From: an uncultured Erythrobacter sp.
GTDB taxonomy: Bacteria > Pseudomonadota > Alphaproteobacteria > Sphingomonadales > Sphingomonadaceae
Length of the DNA: 64,000 nt
Assembly (NCBI GenBank): GCA_947488755.1
Contig: CANLAD010000001.1
Coordinates: forward strand, 1,993,501 to 2,057,500
Direction: 5' to 3'
A model generated the notes under the pieces. The model had not been told where the DNA came from and ran no database searches. It saw only the letters and a list, made by a program, of their open reading frames with translations. A program made the translations under genes and the position numbers. Each line of letters starts with the position of its first letter. Position 1 is the first letter of the stretch. Shown in pieces: positions 8,635-17,490 of the stretch.

Positions 8635-10416
8635 TCACCCGAATTCCCGCACCACCTCGACGAACGCGGACCCCCAGGTCTCCAGCTTCTTTGCGCCGAC
8701 GCCCTGTATCCGGCCCAGCTCGGATAGGCTCGCAGGACGTTCGTGCGCCATCGCGCGCAACACGCTGTCGTGAAAGATGATGTAGGCGGGGACGGAATGT
8801 TCGCTGGCGAGGGCTTTGCGTTTCTCACGCAGGGCGTCGAACAGCGGATCGCCGACCGGGTTGGGCACCGCGGAGGCGCGGTCGCGGCGGCGCTTTTTCT
8901 CCGGCGGCTTGGCGATCGTCACGTCGCGCTCGCCGCGCAGGACCGGGCGCGCTTCGGGGCCTAGCGAGAGGCCGCCATGTTCGGTGGTGCCCAGCATCTC
9001 ATGCGCCATCAGATGCCGCATGACCGGGCGCAGCAGCGGCGCGTCCTCTTCGCAAAGGATGCCGAACACCGACAGCTTGTCATGCGCCCGCTCGCGCACC
9101 CGCTCGTCCTCGCGGCCCAGCAGTACCTTTTCGACGTGGCCGATGCCGAAGCTCTGGCCGGTGCGGTAGATGGCGGAGAGGAGTTTGCGCGCGATCTCGC
9201 TCACATCGACGACGCTCGGCGGGTCGAGGCAGTTGTCGCAGTTCCCACAGGTTTCGGGAGGATCTTCGCCGAAGTGCCTGAGCAGGATCGCGCGGCGACA
9301 TCCGGCGCTTTCGACCAGAGCCGCGAGCGCATTCAACCGCGCTCGTTCGCCGGGCAGGCGTTCGGGCTCGACATCGGCTAGCCATTGGCGGGCTTTGGAA
9401 AAGTCGTTCGCGGTCCAGAACAGGCGCGCCTGCGCCGGATCACCGTCGCGGCCCGCGCGCCCCGTTTCCTGGTAATAGGCCTCGATCGATTTGGGCAGCC
9501 CGGCATGGACGACGAAGCGCACATCCGGCTTGTCGATACCCATGCCGAACGCGATCGTGGCGACCATCACCATGTCTTCCGACGCGACGAAATCGGCCTG
9601 TGTGCGGGCGCGCTGTTCGGGCGGCAGGCCTGCGTGATAGGCGCCGACGGGTCGCCCGGTCGCGGTGCGCAGCTTGTCGGCCAGATCCTCGACGCCGCGG
9701 CGGCTGGGCGCGTAGACGATGCCTGCGCCGGGCGTGCGCTCGATCAATTCCGCGATCTGTTTCGCGACATTGCCGCGCGCGTCGATGTGGTAGGCGATGT
9801 TGGGCCGGTCGAACCCTGCCTTCACCAGCCCGTCGGCGGGAATGCCGAGCTGGACGAGGATGTCCTCACGCGTGCGCAGATCGGCCGTGGCCGTGAGCGC
9901 GAGGCGTGGCACATGGCCGAAACGGTCGAGCATCGGTGCGAGGCCGCGATAGTCGGGGCGGAAATCGTGGCCCCATTCGGACACGCAATGCGCCTCGTCG
10001 ATGGCGAACAGCGCGATGTCGAGCGTGTCCAACAGCGACTGAAACCCTTGCGTGGTCGCACGTTCGGGGGCGACGTAGAGCAGGTCCAGTTCGCCTTCGC
10101 GCAGGGCTCGCGCGGTTTCGGCATTGTCGCTGTCCGCCGACGTCATCGAAGCGGCGCGGATACCGACCGATCGGGCGGCGCGAATCTGGTCGTGCATCAG
10201 CGCGATCAGGGGAGAAATGACAATCGCGGTGCCGCGCCGGACCAGCGCGGGAAGCTGATAGCATAACGACTTGCCCGCCCCGGTCGGCATCAATGCCAGC
10301 GTATTGTTCCCCGCCAGCACGCGCTCGACCACCGCCTGCTGCTGCCCGCGAAACCCGGCGAACCCGAATGTCTCGCGCAGCACGGTCTGCGGGTCGATGT
10401 CTGCGGCGATGGTCAT
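8635..10416 (-). CDS. recQ: ATP-dependent DNA helicase RecQ
   Basis: The 593-residue protein has the full RecQ layout. The superfamily 2 helicase part has Walker A LMPTGAGKSLCYQLPAL, DEAH box FAIDEAHCVSEWGHDFRPDY, TATAD, and motif VI YYQETGRAGRDG. The zinc-binding Cys set CGNCDNC follows, then the RQC winged helix, and a C-terminal HRDC domain (PAYIIFHDSVLRAMA, IQGVGAKKLETWG). RecQ unwinds DNA in recombinational repair (RecF pathway). It converges with the TonB-like gene, with ends six bases apart. Length is normal for the family. Confidence 0.96.
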   Translation of the reverse strand: MTIAADIDPQTVLRETFGFAGFRGQQQAVVERVLAGNNTLALMPTGAGKSLCYQLPALVRRGTAIVISPLIALMHDQIRAARSVGIRAASMTSADSDNAETARALREGELDLLYVAPERATTQGFQSLLDTLDIALFAIDEAHCVSEWGHDFRPDYRGLAPMLDRFGHVPRLALTATADLRTREDILVQLGIPADGLVKAGFDRPNIAYHIDARGNVAKQIAELIERTPGAGIVYAPSRRGVEDLADKLRTATGRPVGAYHAGLPPEQRARTQADFVASEDMVMVATIAFGMGIDKPDVRFVVHAGLPKSIEAYYQETGRAGRDGDPAQARLFWTANDFSKARQWLADVEPERLPGERARLNALAALVESAGCRRAILLRHFGEDPPETCGNCDNCLDPPSVVDVSEIARKLLSAIYRTGQSFGIGHVEKVLLGREDERVRERAHDKLSVFGILCEEDAPLLRPVMRHLMAHEMLGTTEHGGLSLGPEARPVLRGERDVTIAKPPEKKRRRDRASAVPNPVGDPLFDALREKRKALASEHSVPAYIIFHDSVLRAMAHERPASLSELGRIQGVGAKKLETWGSAFVEVVREFG

Positions 10417-10446
10417 TTTGTTTGGAGCGATCCGTGGGGGCGGGGA

Positions 10447-10788
10447 TCAGTCGGGGCTAGCCGCTTCGCGTGTCGCCCACCAGTCGGCATAGGGCGTATT
10501 CCGCACCATTTTGCGATTGAGGTCCGGCGCGCCATCGTCCCACCACACCGGACCGCGTTCGCCCAGCGCGACTTTTGCCTCGTGGACGCGAGCGCGGGCC
10601 TGCTTCTCGGCGGCGGGATCATCGGCGCGCTTTGCGGCGGCGACAGCGCGGCGTGCATCCATCAACGCATTGACATGGGACTGGCGCTCATCCTCTGAAA
10701 GCGCTGGGTTCGCGGCGCGCCACAGCCGACCGCGCACCACGATATAGCGCCCGTCCGGCGTGCGCGGCGGATCGTCGTCGTCAGCCAG
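10447..10788 (-). CDS. Small uncharacterised soluble protein
   Basis: The protein of about 113 residues contains DGRYIVVRGRLWRAANP, then a charged helical stretch (MDARRAVAAAKRADDPAAEKQARARVHEAKVAL), then GERGPVWWDDGAPD and NTPYADWW. I recall this arrangement from uncharacterised proteobacterial proteins and assign no function. No ATG or GTG lies at the expected N-terminus. CTG at 10788, overlapping the end of the HxlR gene, has AAGGAG ten bases upstream and is proposed as the start. GTG within IVVRG is the next option but would remove conserved residues. Coupling to the HxlR gene is likely. Confidence 0.6.
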   Translation of the reverse strand: MADDDDPPRTPDGRYIVVRGRLWRAANPALSEDERQSHVNALMDARRAVAAAKRADDPAAEKQARARVHEAKVALGERGPVWWDDGAPDLNRKMVRNTPYADWWATREAASPD

Positions 10789-11323
10789 CGACGGCGGTCT
10801 CCTTGGACTTACGTTCGACCATGTTGTCCGCGTCCGAGGGGGCGCAGCACGTGCCGTCGGCGCGCTTGCCCAGATCTTCGGGCCGCACCAGCGCCAGGTC
10901 TTCGTGACCAAGGACACGCCCGTCATGCGCGATGATAGAGATCGGGCCGATTGGCATGCGGTCGCGTTCATCGACGAGAACTGGGTTCTCCGCCATCTCC
11001 GCCCCGTATTTCTGCCCCCATTGGCGCAGCGCGAGCATCGCGGGCAGCAGGTCGAACCCCTTGGGCGTCAGGCGATATTCGATCTTGCGGCGATCATCGG
11101 CGCACGGCTCGCGCCCTAGGATGCCATGCTCCACCAGCTTGGCGAGGCGGTTGGAGAGAATGTTGCGGGCAATACCCAGTTCGCTCAAGAATTCCTCGAA
11201 GTGATGCAGTCCGTTGAAACTTGCGCGCAGGATCATGAAGGACCAGCGCTCCCCCATTACCTCAAGCGCTTGCGGCAGACCGCATTCGGTCAGTTCGCGT
11301 AGCGGTTCTCTGATTTCGCCCAT
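10781..11323 (-). CDS. HxlR-family winged-helix transcriptional regulator
   Basis: The 180-residue protein has an HxlR domain over the first 100 residues: CGLPQALEVMGERWSFMILRASF, FEEFLSELGIARNILSNRLAKLVEHGIL and YRLTPKGFDLLPAMLAL. HxlR proteins are dimeric DNA-binding regulators that often answer to reactive electrophiles or oxidants. A C-terminal extension of about 70 residues contains a CC pair (GTCCAPSD), a possible redox or metal-sensing site, though this is inference. It is divergent from a small secreted-protein gene, and the shared region has palindromes that are candidate operators. Confidence 0.88.
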   Translation of the reverse strand: MGEIREPLRELTECGLPQALEVMGERWSFMILRASFNGLHHFEEFLSELGIARNILSNRLAKLVEHGILGREPCADDRRKIEYRLTPKGFDLLPAMLALRQWGQKYGAEMAENPVLVDERDRMPIGPISIIAHDGRVLGHEDLALVRPEDLGKRADGTCCAPSDADNMVERKSKETAVAG

Positions 11324-11410
11324 GCCTGCTCCTCTCGATCCACCTGCTTAGCGGCTCGCGCCCGGATCGCCAAACGGTCGAATGGAATGTGCCATTCTGA
11401 CCCGATATAA

Positions 11411-11478
11411 GTTTTCACTTGCAACTTGAATTGTCGGGAGATAGGTAGCGGATAGCAACCAGTTTTCAATTGAAACGT
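11411..11478. promoter_or_regulatory. Candidate HxlR operators in the divergent intergenic region
   Basis: Two similar elements lie between the HxlR gene and the CC_3452-like gene. GTTTTCACTTGCAACTTGAA is at 11411-11430, and GTTTTCAATTGAAACGT at 11462-11478 contains the perfect 12-base palindrome TTTCAATTGAAA (11464-11475). Their starts are 51 bases apart, near five helical turns. The AT-rich composition contrasts with the surrounding coding DNA. Autoregulation by the adjacent HxlR protein is inferred. Confidence 0.45.
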
Positions 11479-11520
11479 TGCGCCGCACAAACGATCCGCT
11501 TCGATCAAAAGGATAACGCC

Positions 11521-11847
11521 ATGTCCCTCTGCCTTCCTTCCACCAGAACCATTCTTTCCGCCGCTCTGGCTGTCGCCGCCTCGGGTCTCGCCCTGTCGAC
11601 GCCGCTCGCTGCGCAGGACGGCCCGTATTATGTCGCGAGTCTTGCCACTCCCGCCGAAGACAATCGCGTCGTCGCGGGCGGCGTTGCGTGGGTGTGCAAG
11701 GACACGACCTGTGTTGCGAACAAGGGCAGTTCACGCCCCTCGCGCATCTGCCGCGGCCTCGCCCGCGAATTCGGCGAGATCACCGGCTTCAAGGCTGACG
11801 GCGAAGAGCTCGAGGCTGACAAGCTGGCGCGCTGCAACGGCAACTGA
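11521..11847 (+). CDS. CC_3452 family secreted small protein
   Basis: The 108-residue protein has a Sec signal peptide (TRTILSAALAVAASGLALSTPLAAQ, cleavage near residue 31). The mature part contains WVCKDTTC and a later conserved pair of Cys in RICRGLAREFGEI and KLARCNG, suggesting two disulfides in the periplasm. This matches the small alphaproteobacterial family named after Caulobacter CC_3452, whose function is unknown. The ATG at 11521 has AAGGA ten bases upstream. An earlier in-frame ATG would put a polar stretch before the signal peptide and is not used. It is divergent from the HxlR regulator. Confidence 0.8.
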   Translation: MSLCLPSTRTILSAALAVAASGLALSTPLAAQDGPYYVASLATPAEDNRVVAGGVAWVCKDTTCVANKGSSRPSRICRGLAREFGEITGFKADGEELEADKLARCNGN

Positions 11848-11924
11848 TCAGGCTTCTGCCCATTCCTTACCCGTCCGCAACTCTCCACGTGGACGGCCCC
11901 TGACCCCCGGTACGGCCTCATCAT

Positions 11925-11954
11925 CCCCGATGGCCGGTGGTGCCGGGGTTTTTT
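11925..11954 (+). terminator. Rho-independent terminator after the CC_3452-like gene
   Basis: Short GC arms CCCCG (11925-11929) and CGGGG (11944-11948) are separated by 14 bases that can pair further inside, followed by a run of T (TTTTTT). It lies 77 bases after the stop codon and just before the convergent HAD gene. Confidence 0.7.
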
Positions 11955-11968
11955 CTGTCCGGGTCCGC

Positions 11969-12580
11969 TTAGAGCAAACCGGCGCCCAGCAACTGGCTTT
12001 CCAGCGCAGCGGCATCGGTAAACAGGTGCGCGTCCCATCCTCTTGCCCGGGCAGCGAAGACGTTGTCCGGGTTATCGTCGGTAAAGAACAGCGCATTGCC
12101 GCGCCTGCCACTGCGCTGTTCGACGATGGCGTAGATACGCGGGTCGGGCTTGGCGATCTGTTCGGTGCCGGACACGATGACATCCTCGAACAAGTCGAAG
12201 ATCGGCTGCGTCGGGCGGAAGGTCGCCCAGAATTCGTCGCCGAAATTGGTGAGGCAATAAAGCGGAACGCCGCGCTCATGCAGCCGCCTGACAAGATCGT
12301 GCGAGCCCTCAACCGGGCCGGGCACGGTCTCGTTGAAGCGCTCGGCATAGGCGCGGATATGCGGCTCGTATTCTGAAAATTGGGCGATCCGCTCAGGCAC
12401 CATCTCAGCCAGGGGCCGCCCGCGATCGTGCTGGAAATGCCATTCCTCGGTCACGACATTGGCAAGGAACCAGTCCAGTTCCTGCGGATCATCGATCAGC
12501 TTTTCGAACAATGCGCGCAGTTCCCACCGGAACAGCACGCGGCCCACGTCAAACACGACAGCTTTTTCCGGTCCGCTCAT
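11969..12580 (-). CDS. HAD-superfamily hydrolase (subfamily IA)
   Basis: The 203-residue protein has motif I VVFDVGRVLFRWE, motif II YCLTNFGDE, motif III KPDPRIYAIVEQRSG and motif IV LFFTDDNPDNVFAARARGW. The helical cap lies between motifs I and II. Motif I reads DVGRV instead of DxD, as in YihX-like and epoxide-hydrolase-like members where a Gly follows the nucleophile. A phosphatase acting on a small cytoplasmic substrate is the likely role, with the substrate unknown. It is transcribed in the same direction as rpmJ but separated from it by a strong hairpin. Confidence 0.85.
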   Translation of the reverse strand: MSGPEKAVVFDVGRVLFRWELRALFEKLIDDPQELDWFLANVVTEEWHFQHDRGRPLAEMVPERIAQFSEYEPHIRAYAERFNETVPGPVEGSHDLVRRLHERGVPLYCLTNFGDEFWATFRPTQPIFDLFEDVIVSGTEQIAKPDPRIYAIVEQRSGRRGNALFFTDDNPDNVFAARARGWDAHLFTDAAALESQLLGAGLL

Positions 12581-12607
12581 ATGCCCCCATCAGCCGCTCA
12601 AACGGCT

Positions 12608-12639
12608 GCGGCCCGCGCTCCTTGTCGGAGGCGGGCCGC
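12608..12639 (-). terminator. Strong hairpin downstream of rpmJ
   Basis: Nine-base perfect arms GCGGCCCGC and GCGGGCCGC enclose a region that can itself pair (CTCC/GGAG). It sits 49 bases after the rpmJ stop on the minus strand. There is only a weak T tract (CCGTTTG), so it may terminate inefficiently or protect the rpmJ transcript end. Confidence 0.6.
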
Positions 12640-12687
12640 TGCGATCACCGTATCGCCTGCCAGTGGCAAGCGATGCGATCGGTTCGA

Positions 12688-12813
12688 TCAACCCTGGCGG
12701 GCCTTGAACCGGCGATTGGTCTTGTTGATGACGTACGTGCGGCCGCGACGGCGGATCACACGGCAGTCGCGGTGGCGGTTCTTCAGCGACTTGAGGCTGT
12801 TGCGGACTTTCAT
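12688..12813 (-). CDS. rpmJ: 50S ribosomal protein L36 (C-minus type)
   Basis: This is a 41-residue basic protein beginning [20 protein letters not shown] and ending [12 protein letters not shown]. It is the YkgO-like form of L36, with a single Cys instead of the zinc-binding set. The ATG at 12813 follows GGGAAGATGTC. It is monocistronic, with a hairpin downstream. Confidence 0.95.
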   Translation of the reverse strand: MKVRNSLKSLKNRHRDCRVIRRRGRTYVINKTNRRFKARQG

Positions 12814-12914
12814 GACATCTTCCCGAGAATAAAGCAGGCAACGCAAATGGGTCGCGCCTCTGCGAAAATCAAGCCGCGCGCCTAAGCGGCGAATCGCATC
12901 GCGTCAAGCATTAG

Positions 12915-13937
12915 TCACGCATTTCGGCGGATCTGCGAGAGTTTGCGCTCCCATCTGAGCGCGTGTTCGATGATGGTGTCGAGGTCGTCATGACGCGGCT
13001 TCCAACCCAGTTCGCGGCGGATGCGCGCGGGGTCGGCCACCAGCGACGCGGGATCGCCCGCGCGCCTTGGCTCCTCGCGCCGCACCAGCGTCTCCCCAGT
13101 CACCCGGTCGACCGCATCGAGCACCTCGCGAACCGAGAAGCCGCGACCATAGCCGCAATTCATCGTCAGCGATCGCTCGGGCTCGGCAATCAACGCCTGC
13201 AGTGCCAAAACGTGCGCCGCGGCAAGGTCGTTCACATGGATGTAGTCGCGCACGCCGGTGCCATCCGGGGTGTCGTAATCGCTGCCGAACACGCTGACGC
13301 CATCGCGCTTTCCCAGCACCGCTTCGACCGCGACCTTTATGAGATGCGTCGCCCCGGCGGTCGACTGGCCCGAGCGACCTTGCGGATCGGCGCCCGCGAC
13401 GTTGAAGTACCGCAGCGCGCAATAATTCATCGGATGCGCGGTGCAGGTATCGGCCAGCATCTGTTCGGTCATCAGCTTCGACCAGCCATACGGATTGATC
13501 GGCGCGCGCGCGGCATCCTCGCTCACGGGCGACGTTTCGGGCACGCCATAGGTCGCCGCGGTCGAGGAGAAGATGAAGTGCGGCACGCGGGCGTGCAACG
13601 CCGCCTCGATCAGCGCGCGGCTCTTGACCGTATTATTGTGATAATAATCAAGCGGCTTCTCGACGCTTTCGGGCACGATGATCGACCCGGCAAAGTGCAT
13701 GATTGCGCTTGTCTGCTGCTCGCTAAAAATGCGCGCCAGCAGATCGGCATCCGCGATATCGCCTTCGTAGAACGGCACGCTGTCCGGCAGCGCGAAGCGA
13801 AAGCCGGTCGAAAGATTGTCGATCACCGCAACCGGCCAGCCCGCATCCACCAGCGCCAGCACCGCATGACTGCCGATATAACCAGCGCCGCCGGTGACGA
13901 GCACGGGGGGTTTGGGCGAGGTGGCGGTTTCGTTCAT
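12915..13937 (-). CDS. galE: UDP-glucose 4-epimerase
   Basis: The 340-residue extended SDR has the Rossmann motif GGAGYIGSHAVLAL, the catalytic YxxxK in NPYGWSKLMTEQM, a Thr/Ser upstream (FSSTAATYGVP), and the family segment LRYFNVAGADPQG. It interconverts UDP-glucose and UDP-galactose (or the N-acetyl forms), supplying sugars for the envelope. It is far from the exopolysaccharide locus at 33-57 kb but could feed it. A stretch of about 90 bases separates it from rpmJ. Confidence 0.95.
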   Translation of the reverse strand: MNETATSPKPPVLVTGGAGYIGSHAVLALVDAGWPVAVIDNLSTGFRFALPDSVPFYEGDIADADLLARIFSEQQTSAIMHFAGSIIVPESVEKPLDYYHNNTVKSRALIEAALHARVPHFIFSSTAATYGVPETSPVSEDAARAPINPYGWSKLMTEQMLADTCTAHPMNYCALRYFNVAGADPQGRSGQSTAGATHLIKVAVEAVLGKRDGVSVFGSDYDTPDGTGVRDYIHVNDLAAAHVLALQALIAEPERSLTMNCGYGRGFSVREVLDAVDRVTGETLVRREEPRRAGDPASLVADPARIRRELGWKPRHDDLDTIIEHALRWERKLSQIRRNA

Positions 13938-14026
13938 ACAAGGCCCTGTAACAGCTTAGGATCGGCGCAGGGAACCCGCGCTTGCCCCTGCGCGCTTTAC
14001 CGATACGACATTAAGGACACGCTGCC

Positions 14027-14659
14027 ATGACCCTTTCACGACCGTTCGCCCGACCGATCCTTGCCGCGCTCGCCGTGCTGGCCCTGCCCGCCTGTGCTGG
14101 CACGTACACCGGCCCGGTGGAGGTAACCCGGTTCGTGACCGATCAACCCGCCGCGCTGGGTCAGGGGACGATCACGCTGACTTTCCCCGAAGAAATCGCC
14201 AATCCCGGCGTGCGCGGTGCCTTTGCGGAGGCGGTGTCGCGCGAGCTTTCGCAACTTGGCTATACAGTGGTGATGGACGAAACCGCCGCGCGCCAAAGCG
14301 CCGCGATTCGCACCTCGCGCAATGAGATTGCCGCTGCCGAGGATGGGCGACGCGGCCCTGTCGATGTCGGTGTCGGCGGCAGCACAGGCACGTTCGGATC
14401 AGGCGTCGGTCTTGGCGTGGGCATCAATCTGGGCGGCGGAGACGATGGGCCCAACGTGGTGACCGAGCTGTCGGTGAGGATCAGCGATGAGCTGGGCGAA
14501 AGCCTGTGGGAAGGCCGCGCGCAGCACCCGATTTCGGTCGATAGCGACTACGCCAATATCGAGATCAGCGCCCGGACGCTGGCGGCGGCCTTGTTCCGCG
14601 ACTTTCCCGGTGGCAATGGCGAGACGATGACGCTCGACGTCGACGACTTGCAGGATTGA
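14027..14659 (+). CDS. DUF4136-type lipoprotein
   Basis: The 210-residue protein starts with a lipoprotein signal ([13 protein letters not shown], lipobox LPAC, acylated Cys near residue 22). The mature part resembles DUF4136 proteins: [38 protein letters not shown] helix/strand, a Gly-rich middle ([21 protein letters not shown]) and a C-terminal [18 protein letters not shown]. It is probably anchored in the outer membrane facing the periplasm. Function is unknown. It ends two bases before the carboxypeptidase start and is probably cotranscribed with it. Confidence 0.75.
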   Translation: MTLSRPFARPILAALAVLALPACAGTYTGPVEVTRFVTDQPAALGQGTITLTFPEEIANPGVRGAFAEAVSRELSQLGYTVVMDETAARQSAAIRTSRNEIAAAEDGRRGPVDVGVGGSTGTFGSGVGLGVGINLGGGDDGPNVVTELSVRISDELGESLWEGRAQHPISVDSDYANIEISARTLAAALFRDFPGGNGETMTLDVDDLQD

Positions 14660-14661
14660 GA

Positions 14662-15798
14662 ATGACACAATTGACCATCGATGCCGCCTTCGACAGCGGC
14701 AATATCGAAGTGCTTGCCATCGATGGGACCACCGCGCGTCTCGCCATTCCCAAGGACAACAATTCCGAGTTCGCGCAGTGGTTTCACTTCCGCGTCCATG
14801 CGCCTGCGGGTGAGGAACTGACGCTCAAGATCACCGGCCTCAATCATTCGGCCTTCGTCGGCGGATGGCCCGATTACGATGCCTGCGTCTCCGAAGACCG
14901 CGAATACTGGGCGCGCGCGGCGAGCCGATTCGAAAAGGACGAGGACGAAGGCACGCTGACGATCCGCTACACGCCCGCCTCCAATGTCGCATGGTTCGCC
15001 TATTTCGCGCCCTATTCGATGGAGCGGCACCACGATCTCCTCTCCGAATGCGCGGCGAGCGAGGGGGTGGAGCTGGTGCGCCTCACGCAGACGCTCGACG
15101 GGCAGCCGCTCGACATGCTGGAAATGGGCGAAGGCGACAAGCAGGTGTGGCTCTATGCCCGCCAGCATCCGGGTGAAACGCAGGCGGAATGGTGGATGGA
15201 GGGTGCGCTGGAGTGCCTGACCGACCCCACTGATCCGGTCGCGCGCGGGCTCCGTCGCCGCTGCCGTCTCCACATCGTGCCAAATTGCAACCCGGATGGA
15301 TCGCGGCGCGGGCATCTGCGCACCAATGCGATCGGCACCAATCTCAACCGCGAATGGGCCGAGCCGAGCGCGGAGAAATCGCCCGAAGTGCTCGCGATCC
15401 GCAATCGCATGGACGAAACCGGCGTCGATTACGCCATGGACGTCCACGGTGACGAGGCGATCCCCTCCGTCTTTCTCGCCGGGTTTGAAGGCATTCCGAG
15501 CTGGACCGACGAACAGGGCGAGGGGTTTTACCGCTACCAGCGCATCCTCGATCGCCGCACGCCCGATTTCCAGACCGAGCTGGGCTATCCCAAGACCGCG
15601 CCCGGCAAGGCGAACCTCACGATCAGCACCAATCAGGTGGCGGAGCGATTCGGCGCATGCGCGATGACGCTGGAAATGCCCTATAAGGACTTGAAGGACT
15701 TCCCCGAGCCTGAGCAGGGATGGTCCCCCGAACGCTGCAAGCTTCTGGCGCGCGACTGTCTGGCCGCGCTGCTGGAATGGCTGGAAACCGCCGACTAG
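14662..15798 (+). CDS. M14-type cytosolic carboxypeptidase
   Basis: The 378-residue metallopeptidase has an N-terminal beta-sandwich (residues 1-120: [20 protein letters not shown]) followed by the M14 catalytic domain. Zinc ligands are visible in [17 protein letters not shown] (HxxE) and a downstream His in [10 protein letters not shown]. The substrate Arg/Asn region appears as NLNREWAEP, and the general-base Glu probably lies in [10 protein letters not shown]. There is no signal peptide. Such AGBL-like bacterial enzymes remove C-terminal residues from peptides or proteins; the target is unknown. ATG at 14662 is preferred to TTG at 14656. Confidence 0.88.
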   Translation: MTQLTIDAAFDSGNIEVLAIDGTTARLAIPKDNNSEFAQWFHFRVHAPAGEELTLKITGLNHSAFVGGWPDYDACVSEDREYWARAASRFEKDEDEGTLTIRYTPASNVAWFAYFAPYSMERHHDLLSECAASEGVELVRLTQTLDGQPLDMLEMGEGDKQVWLYARQHPGETQAEWWMEGALECLTDPTDPVARGLRRRCRLHIVPNCNPDGSRRGHLRTNAIGTNLNREWAEPSAEKSPEVLAIRNRMDETGVDYAMDVHGDEAIPSVFLAGFEGIPSWTDEQGEGFYRYQRILDRRTPDFQTELGYPKTAPGKANLTISTNQVAERFGACAMTLEMPYKDLKDFPEPEQGWSPERCKLLARDCLAALLEWLETAD

Positions 15799-16232
15799 TC
15801 GAGGTGAGCCTGGTTGAGATGGGCCGGTCCGAAGGCGTGCGGCAATAGCCTGGATAGCCTGACCTCGCGCACTTCGTCCTGACCGACGCACAGGATCAGC
15901 GGGTCGGTGCCGCCAAGCTGCGCGATTTCGTTGAGCACTTGCCGGCACCGCCCGCATGGCGTGATCGGAGCGCCATCTCCCTTGTCCGCCGGACCAACCA
16001 CCGCGACCGCGTCCAACCCGCCGCGCCGCCCCTCGCCCAGAGCGCGCGCGACCGCGACTGTTTCGGCGCATAGCGACAGGCCATAGCTCGCATTCTCGAC
16101 ATTGCTGCCGGTAACGACCGCGCCATCGTCGAACAACAGCGCGGCCCCGACCCGATAGTCCGAATAGGGAGCATAGGCGCGGCTCGCCGCATCGCGCGCG
16201 GCGTCGATCAGGTTCGCATGGGCCTCGCTCAT
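15795..16232 (-). CDS. cdd: Cytidine deaminase
   Basis: The 145-residue zinc enzyme deaminates cytidine and deoxycytidine in pyrimidine salvage. It has [18 protein letters not shown], the zinc/proton-shuttle motif CAE ([13 protein letters not shown]) and [11 protein letters not shown]. The start at 16232 overlaps the stop of the GH25-like gene by four bases. The stop codon shares bases with that of the convergent carboxypeptidase gene (palindromic CTAG), so the two genes overlap tail to tail. Confidence 0.93.
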   Translation of the reverse strand: MSEAHANLIDAARDAASRAYAPYSDYRVGAALLFDDGAVVTGSNVENASYGLSLCAETVAVARALGEGRRGGLDAVAVVGPADKGDGAPITPCGRCRQVLNEIAQLGGTDPLILCVGQDEVREVRLSRLLPHAFGPAHLNQAHLD

Positions 16233-16951
16233 TTCTGCACCACCACCCATTCGAGAGGCTCCTTCGCCGCTTGGCTTTCCAGCGCGTCGTTCGCGCTCCA
16301 TAGCAGCCATGGGCGACCCGCATAGTCAGGCGCGGCACGGTCACGCATCAGCCAAAGATCGCGCGCGGTGGTGCGCGCCGTATTGTGACGCTCTTCGAAC
16401 TCGCGCGACAATTTCAGAATGACCGGCTTTCCCGCGTGCAACTCGATCTGGTTGATAAGCGTCATCACCTCGCTTTCGACCGCCGCATCGCTGACCGCGG
16501 GCTCGCAATCGTCCGCCGTTCGCAAAAGAGCGATGGCGGGCGGTAGCAGAGCGTTCGTGCGCGGCACCATCTGCGTGAAGTACGCGCTTTGCGGATCGGC
16601 CAGCAAGCACGGATCGAAGGGGACCAGAACGCCGACCTGCAAGCCTGCGGCCTCAGCCCGGGCGAGGCGATCGGCGAAATCGTTATCGAGCGCGCGCGGT
16701 GCCTGCTCCAGCCGCAGATACACGAATTGCGCGCCGACAGCTTTCAGCGTGTTGTAATTGAGTTGCTCCGGCTCGCTCGGGATCACGGCGCCCTGTTCGG
16801 GATAGAGCGTCGGATCGGGCCTCCAGTCGCGCATGTCCCACCACAGCCACGCCGCAAAACCGAGCGCGATCAGCGCCACCAGCGCGACCACCCGCCACGC
16901 CCAGTAGCCGACGCCGCGCGCCTTTTTCGCACTGCGCCGTCCGCGCGCCAT
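16229..16951 (-). CDS. GH25-like protein with a degenerate active site, membrane-anchored
   Basis: The 240-residue protein has one N-terminal membrane helix (WRVVALVALIALGFAAWLWW) and a domain with the shape of GH25 lysozymes: LKAVGAQFVYLRLEQAP, DNDFADRLARAEAAGLQVGVLVPFDPC and KPVILKLS. In active GH25 enzymes a DxE signature follows the Y-x-F strand. Here that region reads LPPAIALLRTADDCEP and no DxE is evident. It may bind rather than cut peptidoglycan, or have another role. It is coupled to cdd downstream and lies nine bases after the UPF0262 gene. Confidence 0.65.
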   Translation of the reverse strand: MARGRRSAKKARGVGYWAWRVVALVALIALGFAAWLWWDMRDWRPDPTLYPEQGAVIPSEPEQLNYNTLKAVGAQFVYLRLEQAPRALDNDFADRLARAEAAGLQVGVLVPFDPCLLADPQSAYFTQMVPRTNALLPPAIALLRTADDCEPAVSDAAVESEVMTLINQIELHAGKPVILKLSREFEERHNTARTTARDLWLMRDRAAPDYAGRPWLLWSANDALESQAAKEPLEWVVVQK

Positions 16952-16959
16952 CGTCCCGC

Positions 16960-17490
16960 TCAGCCCTTGATGTGCAGCACGCAGATCAGCGTGAACAGCC
17001 GCCGCGCGGTGGCAAAATCGGTTTCGACCTTGCCATCGAACCGGTCGAGCAGCAGCTCGGCGGCCTTGTTGTGAATGCCGCGCCGGGCCATGTCGATCGT
17101 CTCGATCTCGGCCGGGGTCGCCTTGCGGATCGCCTGATAATAGCTGTCGCAGATCGCGAAATAGTCTCGAATCGGTCGCTTGAAACGCGCCAGCCCGATC
17201 AGCAGCGTCTCGAGCGGTTGTTCGTCCTCATCGGCAATGTCGATCGCCAGCCGCCCGTCGCGTACGGCCAGCTCGAGGCGATATGGCCCATCCGCTCCGC
17301 GCGCGGCGCTGCGAACCGGTTTGAACGTGTTCTCCTCGATCAGATCGTAGATCGCGACGCGCCGCTCCTGCTCGACATCGGCATTGCGCCACAGGATCGT
17401 CTCTTCATCGAGCGCGATGTGGCTGATGCGGTGAGTCGCCTTAGGTGATGCGCCGGGCGAATTCGCGGAATCGGAAGGGGCAGGAGCCAT
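16960..17490 (-). CDS. UPF0262 family protein
   Basis: The 176-residue protein of unknown function is typical of alphaproteobacteria. It contains NADVEQERRVAIYDLIEENTFKPV, ARFKRPIRDYFAICDSYYQAIRKATPAEIETIDMARRGIHNKAAELL and the closing FATARRLFTLICVLHIKG, all matching this family. It has no membrane segment. ATG at 17490 is chosen. GTG at 17523 is in frame but adds only an unconserved segment. It heads a three-gene minus-strand group with the GH25-like gene and cdd. Confidence 0.88.
   Translation of the reverse strand: MAPAPSDSANSPGASPKATHRISHIALDEETILWRNADVEQERRVAIYDLIEENTFKPVRSAARGADGPYRLELAVRDGRLAIDIADEDEQPLETLLIGLARFKRPIRDYFAICDSYYQAIRKATPAEIETIDMARRGIHNKAAELLLDRFDGKVETDFATARRLFTLICVLHIKG

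Noticed and set aside
12963..14030. A plus-strand open frame opposite galE
   Set aside because: It is low-complexity antisense of a clear epimerase gene, with no family resemblance.
14548..16344. A 598-codon minus-strand open frame across the carboxypeptidase gene and into cdd
   Set aside because: It overlaps well-supported genes in other frames and its translation has no domain pattern.
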